A model generated the notes under the pieces. It ran no database searches. It saw nothing but the letters and a program-made list of their open reading frames with translations, and had not been told where the DNA came from. Shown in pieces: positions 34,646-49,100 of a DNA stretch of 64,000 nucleotides. Source of the stretch: Nectonema munidae (Eukaryota > Nematomorpha > Nectonematoida > Nectonematidae); the NCBI GenBank assembly GCA_030549495.1, contig JAUIRK010000305.1, positions 124,001 through 188,000 of the forward strand, written 5' to 3'. Within the stretch, counting starts at the first letter, position 1, and every line of letters begins with the position of its first letter. Position numbers and translations under genes: made by a program.

Positions 34646-36670
34646 TAATAAGACTGAGAGGACATATATGTCCGTTCATAAAAATTCTCATTTAAAAAAA
34701 TTCAAGTTTGGAAATTTGAAAATCCAAAGGTTGTTTTAAAGAATAAATCTTTTACTAACCCTAAACGCTTTTTTTTTATTTACTTTTTTTCGATGGATTT
34801 TTGCTAGTTAAATATTACCAGTGACAAATGTGCATTATTTAAACACATAAATTCAAATTTTAAAAGAAGAAAAACAGAAAATAAAAATAATCATCTGTTT
34901 GAAAGATTCATAAATATTCAATCCGTCATGTTATGAAATCTCAAAAGATAGTGTATGTCTCTAGCAGTAGTTCATCAAATTATACCGGACATATATCTTA
35001 CTCCAGGTCAGATACATGCATGTTGCCAACATTCAAAAGAGACGCATAAAGTTTTGACAGTCCATATGATTTTTTGATTAATTGTACTCACGTGTCTTTT
35101 CATTTTTGTTTATGCCTCGGATTCGTAGTTTCATTGTGAAAAGAGATTGCATTGAAGAGTGCCTCCTACCCGAATATCGTGATGATGAAAGCGAAAATTA
35201 TGAAAATTTAAACTTGGATTTTGAGTATCAGCAGTTTTTGGAAGAAGAAGAAGATAAAAATCAAGCAGAAGAGATTGAAATTGTAGATTCTCAACTCAAA
35301 GAGTACACTCCTTTTGTTTCACAAGACCTTGAAATGGAGATTTTACATGGACAAAAAGGATTGAATACATAAGTAATACGAATTGTTATGAAATTTTTTC
35401 GAAAACTTGTAATTTTAACATTTTAATGCATGATTTACTCAATCAAACCAAAATTTACATGAATCAAAAAGGAATTGTAGGAGAAATTGATTTTAAAGAG
35501 ATTTATTGTTTTATAGGTATACACTTGTGTACATAAACTGCCAAGGTTGAGGGATTATTGGAGTACGTGTTCAATTTTAGGAGTAAATTTTATCGTAATC
35601 TAATGACAATAGTAAGTGTCTCCCTATTACAGATCCAAAACATGATAGAATTCATAAAGTTAGAACAGTATTTGAGCATTTCAATAAAGCCTTCCAAAAA
35701 GCTATATGACTTCAACTCATCTGCAATCAATTGATGAGCATATGATTAAGTTCAAAGGACATCATTTTGCTAAACAGTTTATAAAAAATAAACCTGTAAA
35801 TGGGGTTTTAAGCTTTGGTGTCGTTGTGATAGTTTGTCTGGTTATCTTTTTGAATGTGATTTGTATGCTTGGAAAACTGAAGAAGCGAAGAATGGGTTTA
35901 CACTTGGTGAAAGGGTAGTAAAAAAATTAACCAAAAACTTGGAAGGATCTGGAGTAGAGCTATACATGGACAACTCTTTTTCTTCACCTAACTTGTTTAA
36001 AGACTTGGGAAATAATAAAATTCATGCCTGTGGAACAGTGAGAAAGAATCGTAAAGGTATGCCCAAATTTTTTTTACCAGGCAAAAAGATGAAAAGAGGA
36101 GACATTGAATACTTTGTTTCTGGTGCTTGTGGAGTTGCCAAATGGATGGACAACAGCGCTGTGCTTGTTTTGCCAAATTTTTTAAACGCAAAAGAAACAA
36201 AGTCAAAAGAAAAGTTGTCATGTTCAATAATTGTATCTGAGTATAATAAATATATGGGAGGAGTTGATACGATGGGACAACTGTCATCTTATTATAAAAA
36301 TGAAAGAAGATCAAAGACAAAATATTACCACAAACTCTTTTTTGAATTATTAGAAATTGGAATCAATAATTCATACATTTTATATAAAAAAAAATTTAAA
36401 ACTCGTTCTCCAACAAAAATCAAACTTGTCTATCTTCGGTAATTAAGATTATTAAAGTATTAACATCTGATTTTTGCTCAAGAAAAGGGAAGATTTCAGA
36501 GAGTTCGAACACATCACATGTAGTTTCAAAAAACAAGAGTCAAAGACCTCGTTTCGATGTATGACTTGCTCTATTTTTCTATGTTGTTCCACAAAAAGAA
36601 ACTGTTTCAAGCAATTCCATGAACTTTGATCTTGTTTCAGTCAATAAAGTTTTGTATAAAAACTCTTTAC
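34640..36670 (+). mobile_element. piggyBac relic
   Basis: The left part has TTAATAAGACTGAGAGG, then the palindrome GGACATATATGTCC. The interior is a broken piggyBac transposase. A similar block, TTATTACCCTTCAGTCCGAC followed by GTGACAAATATGTCAC, occurs near 36674, but in the orientation of a left end. It may belong to a neighbouring copy, so the right boundary is uncertain. Confidence 0.6.
35082..36620 (+). pseudogene. piggyBac transposase, frameshifted
   Basis: An acidic N-terminal frame (35082-35372) and a broken middle lead into QSIDEHMIKFKGHH (first aspartate, 35720-35770). In another frame, 35834-36442 reads SGYLFECDLYAW, then YMDNSFSSPNLF (second aspartate) and EYNKYMGGVDTMGQLSSYY (third aspartate). 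The C-terminal zinc finger RCMTCSIFLCC...NCFKQFH is near 36555-36630 in a further frame. All catalytic regions are present, but the reading frame changes several times. Confidence 0.8.
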
Positions 36671-36699
36671 TTTTTATTACCCTTCAGTCCGACAGTGAC

Positions 36700-37760
36700 A
36701 AATATGTCACGATTTGTATTCTTGACTAAAACATGAAAAATAATCTTTTTTTTTTAAAAAAGTCTTCAAAACATAAGTTTAAGAACATGCAATATTTGAA
36801 AAGATTTAAAATAGGAAAATAAATCAACTAATTTTATAAATTAGGGCTAAACGTCGCCACTGTGATACTTTGACATTTTGGAGGATGAAATGAATAAAAT
36901 AATGGCAAGTTCTTATTTCATAACGATTTCATTTAAACTTAAAAAATCTTCCTCATCTACTTAAAATGAATTAAGAATTCCAGTTTATTGAGAGGTAAAA
37001 AGCACCTTCACCTTACAGAATGAGAATTTCTGAAACCGGGAATAAATATTTTTTAGAACCAACGAAAATTCAACCCAACCCAGGGCAAACGTTGGTGTGC
37101 CCTTATCACTCAAATTTTGCAACTTAAAATGAAGAACTGAATCTGTCGATGACACACATGGTAGAAGATCAAATGAGTGATGATTTTGCTGAATGATTTT
37201 TTGTACGTGGAAATGAAATAACTTTTAAGGATGGCTTTACTTTTTATATTTGAAAGGCTTCATAAGAACTCGCAATTGAGAGAAGTAATGGTATTCAGAA
37301 AACGACTGATTATATCCACAATTCCAAAGGTATTTGCCAAATTATTCTGTCCTTTTTGATGATAAAAAAATCCAAATTTAAATATATTTTATCAACAACT
37401 GTAGACGAAGCTCCCAACATAATGGCATCAAATCTCAGACCAACTTTGCATAAGCTACTGAAAAAAGTTATTACTGCAGTCATGCAAAAATCATTTCAAT
37501 GAAAGAATGTTAAAAGTAATGAATCCTTAGGTATTATGCTACAACTGAATTAATTTTGTTATGCACCATTGTGTCCATTCCCAATCCCCTGTGCAAAATT
37601 AACACGTAAATTCGAACTCGCTTTAATATGTCCAGTAATTCAACGGCTAGATTTTTCCTATTGTAGCCTTCTGATGTTTCTCAGTAGAATCTATCAAGAG
37701 ATTCTCATTTTCTATATTTGCTATAAAATTGTAATAATTATAAATTTTTTTTTAGACAAC
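36700..37760. other. No gene recognised
   Basis: Region between the piggyBac relic and the 3' end of the aminopeptidase gene. No open frame or repeat is supported here. Confidence 0.4.
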
Positions 37761-37764
37761 TTGA

Positions 37765-37845
37765 TACCGTGATAGGGATGCCACGATCGGGAATCGAACG
37801 CAAAAAGTCTGGATTCTTGGATGAAAATGCCATCTACCGACATTT
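37765..37845 (-). mobile_element. SINE family A fragment
   Basis: On the minus strand, GCGTTCGATTCCCGATCGTG followed by GCATCCCTATCACGG matches the B-box region of the copies at 38812 and 19344. Confidence 0.55.
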
Positions 37846-38042
37846 ATTATTTATTGGCTTTATTGATCTTGGATTCCAATGATAGATCGGTGATAAACAC
37901 AAATCACGAATTGTGAATATTCTCAAAAAATAATTATAAAAATTTTAATTAAAAAAAGTAGAATTATTGAAGACTAAGTTAAATTGAAATCTAAACATGT
38001 GTATTAAGTTAGAATAGTGTTATATGATTAAGAGTATTGATA

Positions 38043-41000
38043 TCACAGAATAGTCAACTTTTGCTTCAACACACTGACAAACTCTTCCACCTTTTCTTCT
38101 AGCCACGCTTTATTAGCTTTGATTGTATCCACGCCATTTTTCCAGCTTGCGGCTTTCTTGATTTCGGGAAACTTTTCAGCAAATGCATTCACCTAAAACA
38201 GAAGATACTCTCTCATTTCATTCTCATTCTATTGTAACTTTAGCACACATACTTCATCCAAGTTGACCTTTTGCACTGTCACGAGTCTAGCAATTTTGTT
38301 CAACGCTTTGATATCGTTGCCCAATCTAAAATGATGAAAATGTAAGGATTTTAAACAAGAGTAGTTTTCATGTTTTGAGATAGTGAGTGTCAAGTGCTAG
38401 ACCCTTTTTAGGTGTAAAAATAGTATCTCATTATCTAGTGAAGTAAATTGAGAGATTAAATATTGATAAACAAGTAGATAAGTGCAAGAAAAGTCACAGT
38501 TTCTTCATATGAAATATCAGGTAAGACAAAAGTATACATATTGCCGATTATTCGTAAGCTTGATTAGCTAAAGTGTTTCTAAGAAGCAATAGATAATAAA
38601 ATTTACAGGTAATGTTGCTGAATTCGTCTATGGCCTTTTTCCTCTTTTCATTCGTTAAATTTTTGACAAATAAAATGAGAGGAAATAACTCAATGACATT
38701 TAACAACCGGATGAAAGAAAAGCCAATTAAAAGCAAAGCAAGACAATTACTAGACCTATTAATCTAGACCGTTGACAGTTAACCTGGTATAAAGTTAGGT
38801 AGTAGTATGGTATTTTTAGTTCTCAGTATCGCATCCAAGACAAGAATTTTCTTTCATAGCCTGACAGATAGTGAGGATAGTTGCGATCGGGAATCGAACT
38901 TAGACCAACTGGATTGAGACCCTACACTCCCACCACTAGGCCGTCTGTCGACTAAAAAAAGCACAAACGGGTGTTACGTCACCTAGTTGGTCAATTTACC
39001 AGAGAATTATTTATCTATTAGAGAATTATTTTAGCTTGAATATAAGGGTACTTTTTGTTTGTTAAACAGCCATAAGAAATAATTCTACATTACCTCTTGT
39101 CTTTCAATTTGTTTTCTTCATGGAACCGATTGCTTCATTTATTTTATCTTTACCTGATGAATCCATAGAAGCAGAGAAATGCGACTACCATCTTGATAAT
39201 TGGAATTGAAAAGCGTAAGCAATACATGAGCTCATTGAATTCAGCAAATTTTTTTAATAACTTTTCGATATTAAGTTTTTCAGTGTGCTTTTTTTTTAGG
39301 AATGAAAGGATGATCAATCAAATAAGTTTTGCATTCATTTCTCACTCATTGAAACCCGATATGTTGATTTTTCATTGGAAACGTTCCCACGTGGATGTAC
39401 TCACACCAAATATATACACTTCTAAAACTCAATAAAATCAAGAAACAGTTAAAAGAATTTAAAAGTAAAAAAGATGAATAAATGTTGTATATTAAATCTA
39501 GGATATTTTTTAATTGAGTACATATGTTAAGACATCTAAATATTTTGGTTTTGCCATTTTAATTTGTTCTACAAATGTAGAAACATCTTTGATGTCAAGT
39601 ATTTTTGCAAGAGGTTATAATTCAAAAATTCTTCTTTTGTTGGGCCTAAATATTCAAATGTTGTGACATTTCTTGAATACCTTCACTAAACCTAAATAAT
39701 ATTTTCTTATTTGCATTAGATTTTGAAATCAACATTAGTAAGTTAATCTTTTAATTTATCTATGTAATCTTTTGAGTTTTTGAAAAATGAACATCTTGTC
39801 TTGTTCATTGTTACAATCATATTACATGATTCCGCTTTTAAAATATAAATTTTTTAGATTTATTCAAAAAATGTGCTTCCAAATAATAATATTAAAATGT
39901 AAAAATTTAAATTAACAAGTAAAAATGTCAAAAAACAGGAATTAATTCTTAAGTAACACACAAAAGCACCTAATAGTTGTCAATGCTTTCAGATATCATT
40001 CAGTTACTTTCTTCTATTTTATTCGGCAAAAATTTAACCAATAAACAGAGGAAAAAGGACATCGCGGATTGCGCAACATTACCATAGTAATAATATTATA
40101 TTTTGTTAATTGATTTAATCCGAAAAAAATATATTTTGTGTCAAAAAATTGATTAAAAAAAAATAGCTTGCAAATGTGAACAAAAAAGTAAACAGACATT
40201 TTATTTGATCAATTTTCTATAAAAAAACTTTATAATACTAACGCAAAAAAATTAGATAAATTCTAGGCTATATCGCTGTTTTGAAATCTTGGTATTTCAG
40301 TGTATGAATGTCCAAAGTCAATATGCAATGTATGCATGTATGTTTGTCCAGACGCTTTTGTGTCAGGCGTGTATTAATGCAAATAAATAGGAAATTTGTG
40401 TCAAGAATGTCAAAAAATGTATAAGTAAATGTATGTACGATTGCGCTAACCTTAACCTAATCTCAAAGCTGCTTAAAAATTAAATAGACTACAATAAATT
40501 AAAATATTCCATATTGTATTGGTATAACAACTCTAAGGTAACTATGAAATAGTTTAATTTATTGTAGAATAGTCTATTTAATTTTTAAGAACAATTAAAC
40601 TTTAATTAAACAATTAATTTTTTTTTACATTAAAAAAATATTTTTTTTTAACAACAGGGGTCTAATTGATACATTTTTGATTTATTTATAATTTTATGTG
40701 TTTAATTAATGAAAAAATTAATTTATTTGTTTTTTTCTCTTTAAGATTCCTACTAGAAGTTACAATACTGAGGTATTTTTTTGTGCGAAGAAACATGTTG
40801 AATTGTAAAACTATACCTGTACTTAGCATCTTTAAAGTTGGAGTTGAGGAAGTGTAGAATGGTTTCTTGTCCAACTTTACTTTTCGCAACTGAATGCAGC
40901 ATGGAACTCACATCCTGTGAACGAGTTAAATTTTCATCCATTATTATGTCGAGAAATCTAAACATAATATTTTTTCAAAACATGTAACTTGTTCATATCT

Positions 41001-44000
41001 ACTATATGTAAACTCTAGAAGTAAATAAAGTGCCGGTTTTTTACCCTGGTTTTCTTCCTCTGAAGAATTCAAAGGTTTTTACGGTTAGGTAGTGCTCTAG
41101 CGACCCGATTCTACGTGGTTAGTAATCAAGCTATCACTAGACAAAAAGTTTGTTTCCCAAATTGGGAGCGTTCGCGTTAGGATAGTATCGTTCACTCAGA
41201 TGTATTTATATATTATAACATAAATTCTTGTAAAATAATATATATAACAAGGTATAGCTATTCTTTTGTAACAAGGGCCGGTAGGCGTTTAGTGGGATGG
41301 AAAGTCCAGGTAGACCTGGACTCACCATTCTGGGCGGGCCACGATATCCGAAAGGATGGGTGCGAACGCCACAAACAACTTAATTAATTAATTAATTAAA
41401 TAAACTAGTACAAGATATCGTGGCACTTATAATGCTTACTCAATATACAAACTCATAAATTCCAAGTGGTTAATGAATTATTGATACATAAGTGAAGGAC
41501 GATTTAAAATTAAAAAAATTGATATTCAAAAAAAAATAAAAAGCTTTTTTGTTCATAAATTTTCGAATTATTATAAAGAACAATTCTAAGAAAAATATTT
41601 TTGAAACTATAAAAAAAATTTCAGTTAAAAAAAAATTTGGAAAAGAAAAGCAGATAGGAAGGATTTTAAATATTCGCTAAAATAAGCATAAAAAGCATTC
41701 TCCTGATCATTATAAAGATTTATTGACCTAGAGAGGAATGGGTGCAAACTACATCCAGTTTTAATGGGTATTTTATAGCGCAGAGCAAAAAATCAAAATA
41801 GACATGTCCAGTGTTCACGCTTACATATATTTGCTTATCAGTGCCTTTCCTATCTTTAATGTCAGCAGCGAAGGATCTTAATTTTCGCTATCCTCAAAAT
41901 TTCAAATAACACTCACAGGAATAAAATCTAAGGCATTTTTAAAAAAAATATGGAACCTACTTTTTAAGAAGAATATTTCAATAATTCTAAAGAAAGAAAA
42001 CAGGAATATATGAAATAACAGCATAGAAAATCGTAGAGATCATTCCTTTAATATTTGATGCACTTTTTGGAAGAAGCTCATCAATGCTCAGTTGATTCTT
42101 AACGTCTTTTTCAGTTGTGATAGATTTCTTCATAACAAATGTGAGCTTTCATTAAACCTGATCACTGGCGGAACCGGCGTACGCCCCCCCCCCCAATTGC
42201 ATTGCCAATTGCTTGAAATTTTTTTGATCTAATTCTTTTTGTAGAACTCAAATATTATGATGATTTCTGCAACTCGTTTTTTAGATTCAATCTTTCTCTA
42301 AAGTGAGAAGCCCTAAAAAGTTTTTTATGTTCCAATCGTAGTTAAGTGTGACACTTATTAATTTTATATTATCCAATTTTTTTTTGTAAATTTATTATTT
42401 AAACACATCAAGTTTTACCACATCAATTCACTTCGCAGTTCAATGAATGAGGATCGTTTTAATGCTCTCATTCTTCTTTTTGTTTTAAAAATTTTGATAA
42501 AGCTTAAATTTATATGCTTGAAATTTGAGTTTTAGTTTAGTAAAATCCGCCCCCCCCCTCTAATGCCAATTTCTAGATCCTCCCCTGCTGATGCACATTT
42601 AGCACTTCTTTTATCATTTATAACTTCTTGAGTAAGTTTTATAAAAGTGGTTGAATACTTCTTTGAGGCCATTAAAAGTTTTACGCATGAAGCAGTGTGT
42701 GGCAAACTTTGGGCTTCCAAAAATATTTCCTTCTAGACATAATGCAAACCCTAAACTTTCCATAGCAAAAACTTCAAAAACTCATATAGCAAAAACTTAA
42801 TGTATAAAAACTCAAACAAATGCGATTTTTGTCAGCCTCTTTTCACGTGCATATAATTAAATCTAGGAATAAACGAAAAAGTAAAAAGATTTTGTTTTGA
42901 AAGCAAAGTGTTGCTTAGAGTAAACGCTAAATTGATTGCATTCGATTCCCCAAAAGTTCTGCGTTAACTACATTGAAAATGTGTGACATAAAGACATTCC
43001 TTTCTCCACAAAAGTATAAGGATTCCATACTTCAGCATCTCAATCATGGATTTAAACAGTTGAATTCGATCAATTTTGGAAACTAACAAATGAAAGCATG
43101 TCTTTGCCAAAAGCAATTTACTTAAAAGCACAAAACTTTAGTAGATTTAAATGCGTGCAAAATAAAACGTAAGTGAAGCAGGCCTAACCCAGTTATGCGT
43201 ATAAAGAAGGCTTACTGTTTTAGAGTGGTGGCGTTTTGAGAGCAAGAGAGAGATTTTCGCAAAGCACTAAGCTCATTAAAGTCTTCGGTGTTGTTTAATT
43301 TGTTGTAGACGAAGAGCCAGTCATCATAATCACCGAATCTGATTCCAGTACACAGAATGACTGACTTCATGGTAGGAGCAATTCTTAAATATGGTAATAT
43401 TTACGTTTTCGCATTGCAACACTCTGATTGATTTTCAGGAAAATATGAAATGAAATCGATACTCCTGGAAGCCCTTTTTATAATCAGAAAATTTTTGCTT
43501 GGCTTCCTCCAAACAGGATTCTAGAGAGAAGGCGCACGAAATCTTTAAAATGAGTGACTGTAGGAAGCTATCAAAAGAAATGTACATCTGCACTAATCTA
43601 ATGAACTTGCGAACGATTTTTCCTTACGTTTTTCCCAGTGATTCACTTTTCTCGCTCTTCCACCCAACTTTGCGATAAACAGGTTCGATAAGTTTTCGAA
43701 TGTACATCTAAAAATTATTTTGAACATATCATAGCTATTGTAACTTTTTGTAAATGATACGGAAAACAATGGGTAGGTTTTGTTGAAGTAGGCCATTCGT
43801 CTGGAAATTCGATACAACGATTTATACGCTGCTGCTAGTGGCTGGTATGCAAACTCTCTTTGAATGTATTGTGACAAGTCAAACGCCAAAGTATACGAAA
43901 TGTGTGACGATCTTAAAAACGGAAATTTAAAAGCAAACTTCAAAAATAAATCGATAAGCGTACTTTGCTAAGTTGAACATATCATCTATTAGTTGAGCTC

Positions 44001-46103
44001 TGTTCAAAAAGTGGATTTTCTAAAATGAAATAGAATTAAATGTGAGTATAATATTTATATCACCATTTAAATCAAGTTAACAAATAGTTACTAAAAATAA
44101 GTATTAATCTCTACAATACTAACATTACCAAAGTATGAAACATGCTTGACCTTTCTGGGTTTGTACGGCCCTAAAGGATTGTTCAGATGTTCCGCTTTTA
44201 GAATCGCTTAACAACCGAATTCCGATTTTCTATTTCTTAATCTAATATGCCAAAAATGGAGTTTGGAAACATTTAGCTTCAAAGGTGCTCATTTATCTCT
44301 TATTTAGTATAAAACTCATCCTTCATGTTAATTATTTTATTAAGAAATACAAGATTTTATTCTCGACTTTTTTCAATCGGTTTGATGTTATAAAAATTTG
44401 GTAAACCTAGGCATAACTAAAAATGTTGTAAAAGACAGAAGTCAACTCCATTTGATCACTTAGCTAGTAAATGTAGAAAATATGTGAAAAAATAACTTTA
44501 GATATAAAAGATTATTTTGACCTTCAAATTAATTTGAATCAAATTTACATGTAAATTTTAATTGAAAATTTTTACAGACCTTCCAAATGTAGAAAATTTA
44601 AAGGACTACAATTTACCAAACTTTATCCTTAATAAAGATCCTTTCTTACCTTGATTTTTTAATGAGAAAAGTGAATTTAGAAAATTCAATTTCTTCAAAT
44701 TTGAACAAATACTTAACCTACGTTCTAACTTAATTATATGTCGAATTCAATGAAGGAAAATTATGGAACTTAAGATTCAGTCAAACCCATTAATTTATTC
44801 AATTATCTTTGTTCTGTACTTTTCTAAAATCTTAGCATTACTGAAGGAACTATAGAAAAAAAGAAATCGTCTGTACTGACTATGAAAATGTTCGTTGTAT
44901 TCTACATAAATCAGTGTTCTTCAAAACTCAGAAGAACTACCGCTCAATGTTGTTATTATTGATGACAAGCTCGAAAAATCAGTTGAAATTTTTCTACTGG
45001 AAAGAGGAAGTTTAAGAAATGTTATAATATATTTTTAAATGGTTTACTTCAAAGTTCGTGTTGAGTTGTTGCAAAATACTTTTCCATATGTCTTTACCAT
45101 ACGTCACTCTGTAGTAGCCGACCTGTTTCACGTTACAAATAATCCAATCATTTACAGGCAATTCCATAGTGAATTCAGCTTAAATTTAATTTCAGAATTA
45201 CTACTCATGAATAAGTGAAACATGTAGGTAGGAGATTTTTCCATTAGCTACCTCTAATCTACTATGATTGCAGTAAAGTTATAGTAAAGTTTACAACAAT
45301 AAATGCCAAAATAATGGATATAAAAAAAACGTACCAGAGGATCTATTCATCCATATGATTTCAGGATTTTCCCAATTTGGATGACTTTGAGAAGTGCAAG
45401 TCAAAGGCACATACCACGTGTAACTAAAGATAAAATATATCAATAATGGGAAATTGCAAATACTAACTGCAAGATAGATATTTTTTGGTTTGAGCTTTTC
45501 AACTACGAAACACCTATTATTATTTATCAATCATTTATGCAATAGCGTTGATGAATTAGGTTAGCAAAATTTAAATTTTGTCTTTCTGAATACATACGCA
45601 AAGCAATAACATCAGCGCCAGTTTGTAATAAAGGAGTTGTATAGGAAACAAACAAAATCCAGGAAGTGAGGATAGACTCATTCCTGCGTTGCTCACCTGA
45701 TCAACGCGCCAGGTGTGGAGTACTAATGTTCTATTCACAAGAAGAAGAATAAAGTGATATTGTTAAAGAAAGGACATATGTATTATCAAATCTAACAAAG
45801 CTCACACATGAGTGATAACTCAGTTTGGCGTATGCAAGAATTAGTATCCAATCCTGGCCTAAAAACATATGCGCGATGGACATCTGCCCGGCAATTATAA
45901 TTTCAGGTATATCAAACTTAGGTTTTGAATGCGTGAACAATTTGTATAAGATTGTTTTATCTAATATTTTTTATTTTATTTTTATTTATTTATTTAATAA
46001 AAAAAAAAAAAGGGAAAAAAAAAAAAAAAAAACAACCAGGGGGGAAAAAACAAAAAAGTTTTTTTCCCCCCCATAAAAAAAAAAAAAAACCACACCAAAA
46101 ACC

Positions 46104-46142
<39 letters not shown>

Positions 46143-49100
46143 AAAATATAAAGAGACAAATGATAATTGTGATGTTAGAGATTGATAATTTTTTTAACTT
46201 ATTTTTTCAAACCTCATGTAAAGGTTTTTGTTGCCTTATTTTTCAAAATAATATTTACATTTTGAAACAAAAAGGATATACAACTTCATATATTAAAATA
46301 TAGTGTTTCCACCCTATAAAAAGTCTTAATTTGTTTCCCTAAGTTGAACTTACTTACAAAAAAGAAAGCAATAGATTTTAACAAATTTTTAAATTTTATA
46401 AAAAAAAATAACATTATAAATTCTGTTAGTTGTCCTACTCGGGCAGTTGTGTGTGTGTGTGTGTCTATGTCTATGTCTATGTCGATGTCTATGTCTGTGT
46501 CTGTGTGTCTGTGTCTGTGTCTGTGTGTCTGTGTTTCAAAAAGAGCAGTATATCGTATACTTGAAAGGTGAGATGTAAAGTTTGGACAATTCTGCGCTAG
46601 GATCTTGCTTGTAATATTCTTGCTCAGCAACAAATTGATTTGTCAGTCCTTTTCTTGAAATTTTCACAAGTGGGTAACCCATCTGCAAAATCCAGGTGTC
46701 CATAATTCTTTTGATGTTTATTGACGAATTAGTTTTCTAAATTAAAAAAAAAACAGTGCATTTTTCTCTCTTCAAAGAAGTTAGGAATAAAAATATTACA
46801 GCTTGTAAATGACTCCATAACATTCCATGATCTGCATTGCTATACGATAGATCTTTAATGTAAGTCTATAGAAAATAATGAAAAGACAAAAGATTAAACA
46901 TAAGGTAAAAAATTATTTTAATTGAATCCAAGTAATTAACTCTCTTTTTTTTACTTTTTATGAAGAAGTTGAAAAAAAGAAAACTAGTTTTGGAAGTAGA
47001 CACCCTTCTTCAGAGTAAAAAAATGATGGATAGGAATTTACTGATTCCAAAATTTCTACGGATGACAATTCCAATTGTGGTTCTTCAAAAATATTCGATT
47101 ATATACGAAATAATTAACGATGTTGATTCGTATTAATCCGTTAGGATGGGTGTATCCTTATAATCTCAAAAAATGCCGAAACTTCTCAAGGAATTCCGCA
47201 ATATCTGTCTACTTGTAATGGTAATGTAGCTTTTATATACTGCCATAAAGCAAAAATAATAGTAATCCTAGATTCAACATTTTTAACACATCCTTAATCA
47301 CCAAAATATTCACTTAAAACGATTTTATGCACATATATATATATTTTTTAATACCTTTTAAAGTTAAAAATAACAAATTACTTTGTTTGAAAAGCACGAC
47401 TTTATTAGAATATGAGTAATATAGTATAGAGAGATACTATTTTCATAGGTATGACTTTTTTCACAAACGTTCACAAGGTTAATAAAGCTTATTTGTTTTA
47501 GCATAACTTGAACGGGATATGAAAACAATTTTGCAGTTAGACCACTTGATCTTAGATTACTTAATTATCGAATATCGAAATAAACTTTTTTAAGTATATT
47601 AGGATGTTAATTATTTCTATACTTAATTAAATTAATTTAATTTTCAAAAGAAACTTTTTAGAATGTTGCAGAGAGAATAGACAAAGAAGTATATCAAATT
47701 ATAAAATTTTTGAAATTGTTTTTTTTTGGAATTTGTTAGAAGAATTTTAAAACTGCAAATGATTTCTGAGTAGCACACTAAAAAATGCTTTTTGTTAAAC
47801 TATGATAAAGATAATAAAATTTAAATCTTACAACACCATGAACAACATTGCAAAAGCTAGTCAAAAACAAGAGATGATAAAAAAATAAATAATCAAAAGT
47901 GTAGCAAAGCCTAGAGGTTAAAGAATTAGCAGAGAACTTCACAAAGAATCACGCATGAACTCTGGGGATAACAAAGACTAACTCCATAGGCCATAGAATA
48001 ATCCTTGACGTGTGTACTTTGTTGAACGCCTAGCAGTCTCTGGGTGGGTGAGGAGAAGATAGACAAATTCTCCTAAACTGACTGTTAGCATATTCTTGAA
48101 AAGCTTCCCCTCTTTCAAAAATTTATATACCAAGAATTGTAAATAGTGAAATGAGTTTAAACTTATGTTTTTATACAACTCTTTGAAAGGCCCATTAACT
48201 TTTGTTTACTTTTTTCCTTAGGGTAGCAGGCATTATCATATCTACGTTGGGAAGCAATAGCCCATTAGATCCAATGAATACAAGTTAATAGTATGTAGTA
48301 AAACAACTATATTAAGTGATATGATTCCATAGTCAGTTCAAAGGGATGCAGACAATTTCTTCATTTGAAGGTATTTTTATATCAAATTACTAGATCTCAC
48401 CTACTTTCTCCGCGATGAAATGGGTTAAATAAAGAAATCGCCTGTGTACCATAGGATAACTTTTTAAGAAGTGTGCAGACAACATAAAGAGATTGGAAAG
48501 TAGAGATACCAAAAATTCCTTTATCAAATGCACGGAGAAACCGTAACATATTTTCGATAGCTGTGCACGATACATTGTTGAAATGATATTTGAACAAGTT
48601 ATTGCAATATCCAAATATCAAATAACAAGGCAGTTAACACATTAAAGCCTCACGTTACTATAAATAGGGTGACCAACTTTTGAAATTTTTAAAGGAGGAC
48701 AAAAAAATTTTAAACTTTCTCACTAAATTTACACATTACTTTTTTCGTTCTCATAAGCAATCTGTATCGGATTTACACCACACTGAAAAAAGTTATCGTC
48801 AATGGTTAATGACCGTTTTAATAAAAAAAAAACCTATCATACTCATAGATGTATATTTTGTCAATCTAAAAAATTATTTTATTCATCTGTTAAATTTATT
48901 TATTGAACGAATATTTATCTCATAATCAAACTGGATCGGATATACAAAAGGAAAAAAATTATCGTTATTGGTTAATGACCGTTTTTATGAAAAAAACTTA
49001 TCATACTTATGGATGTATATTTTGTCATCTAAAAAAATTTTTTATTCACCTGTTAAATTTATTTATTGAACGAATATTTATCAAAACTAAGAATTTTTTT

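Noticed and set aside
35997-36320. 107-codon minus frame
   Set aside because: Antisense shadow of the piggyBac transposase relic.
41270-41395. tRNA-like block with GGGTGCGAACGCC
   Set aside because: No cloverleaf could be drawn and there is no second copy in the window, so neither a tRNA nor a SINE is claimed.
46344-46633. Open frames over the microsatellite
   Set aside because: They arise from (GT)n and hexamer repeats read in several frames; the real coding sequence here is the minus-strand exon 46736-46561.
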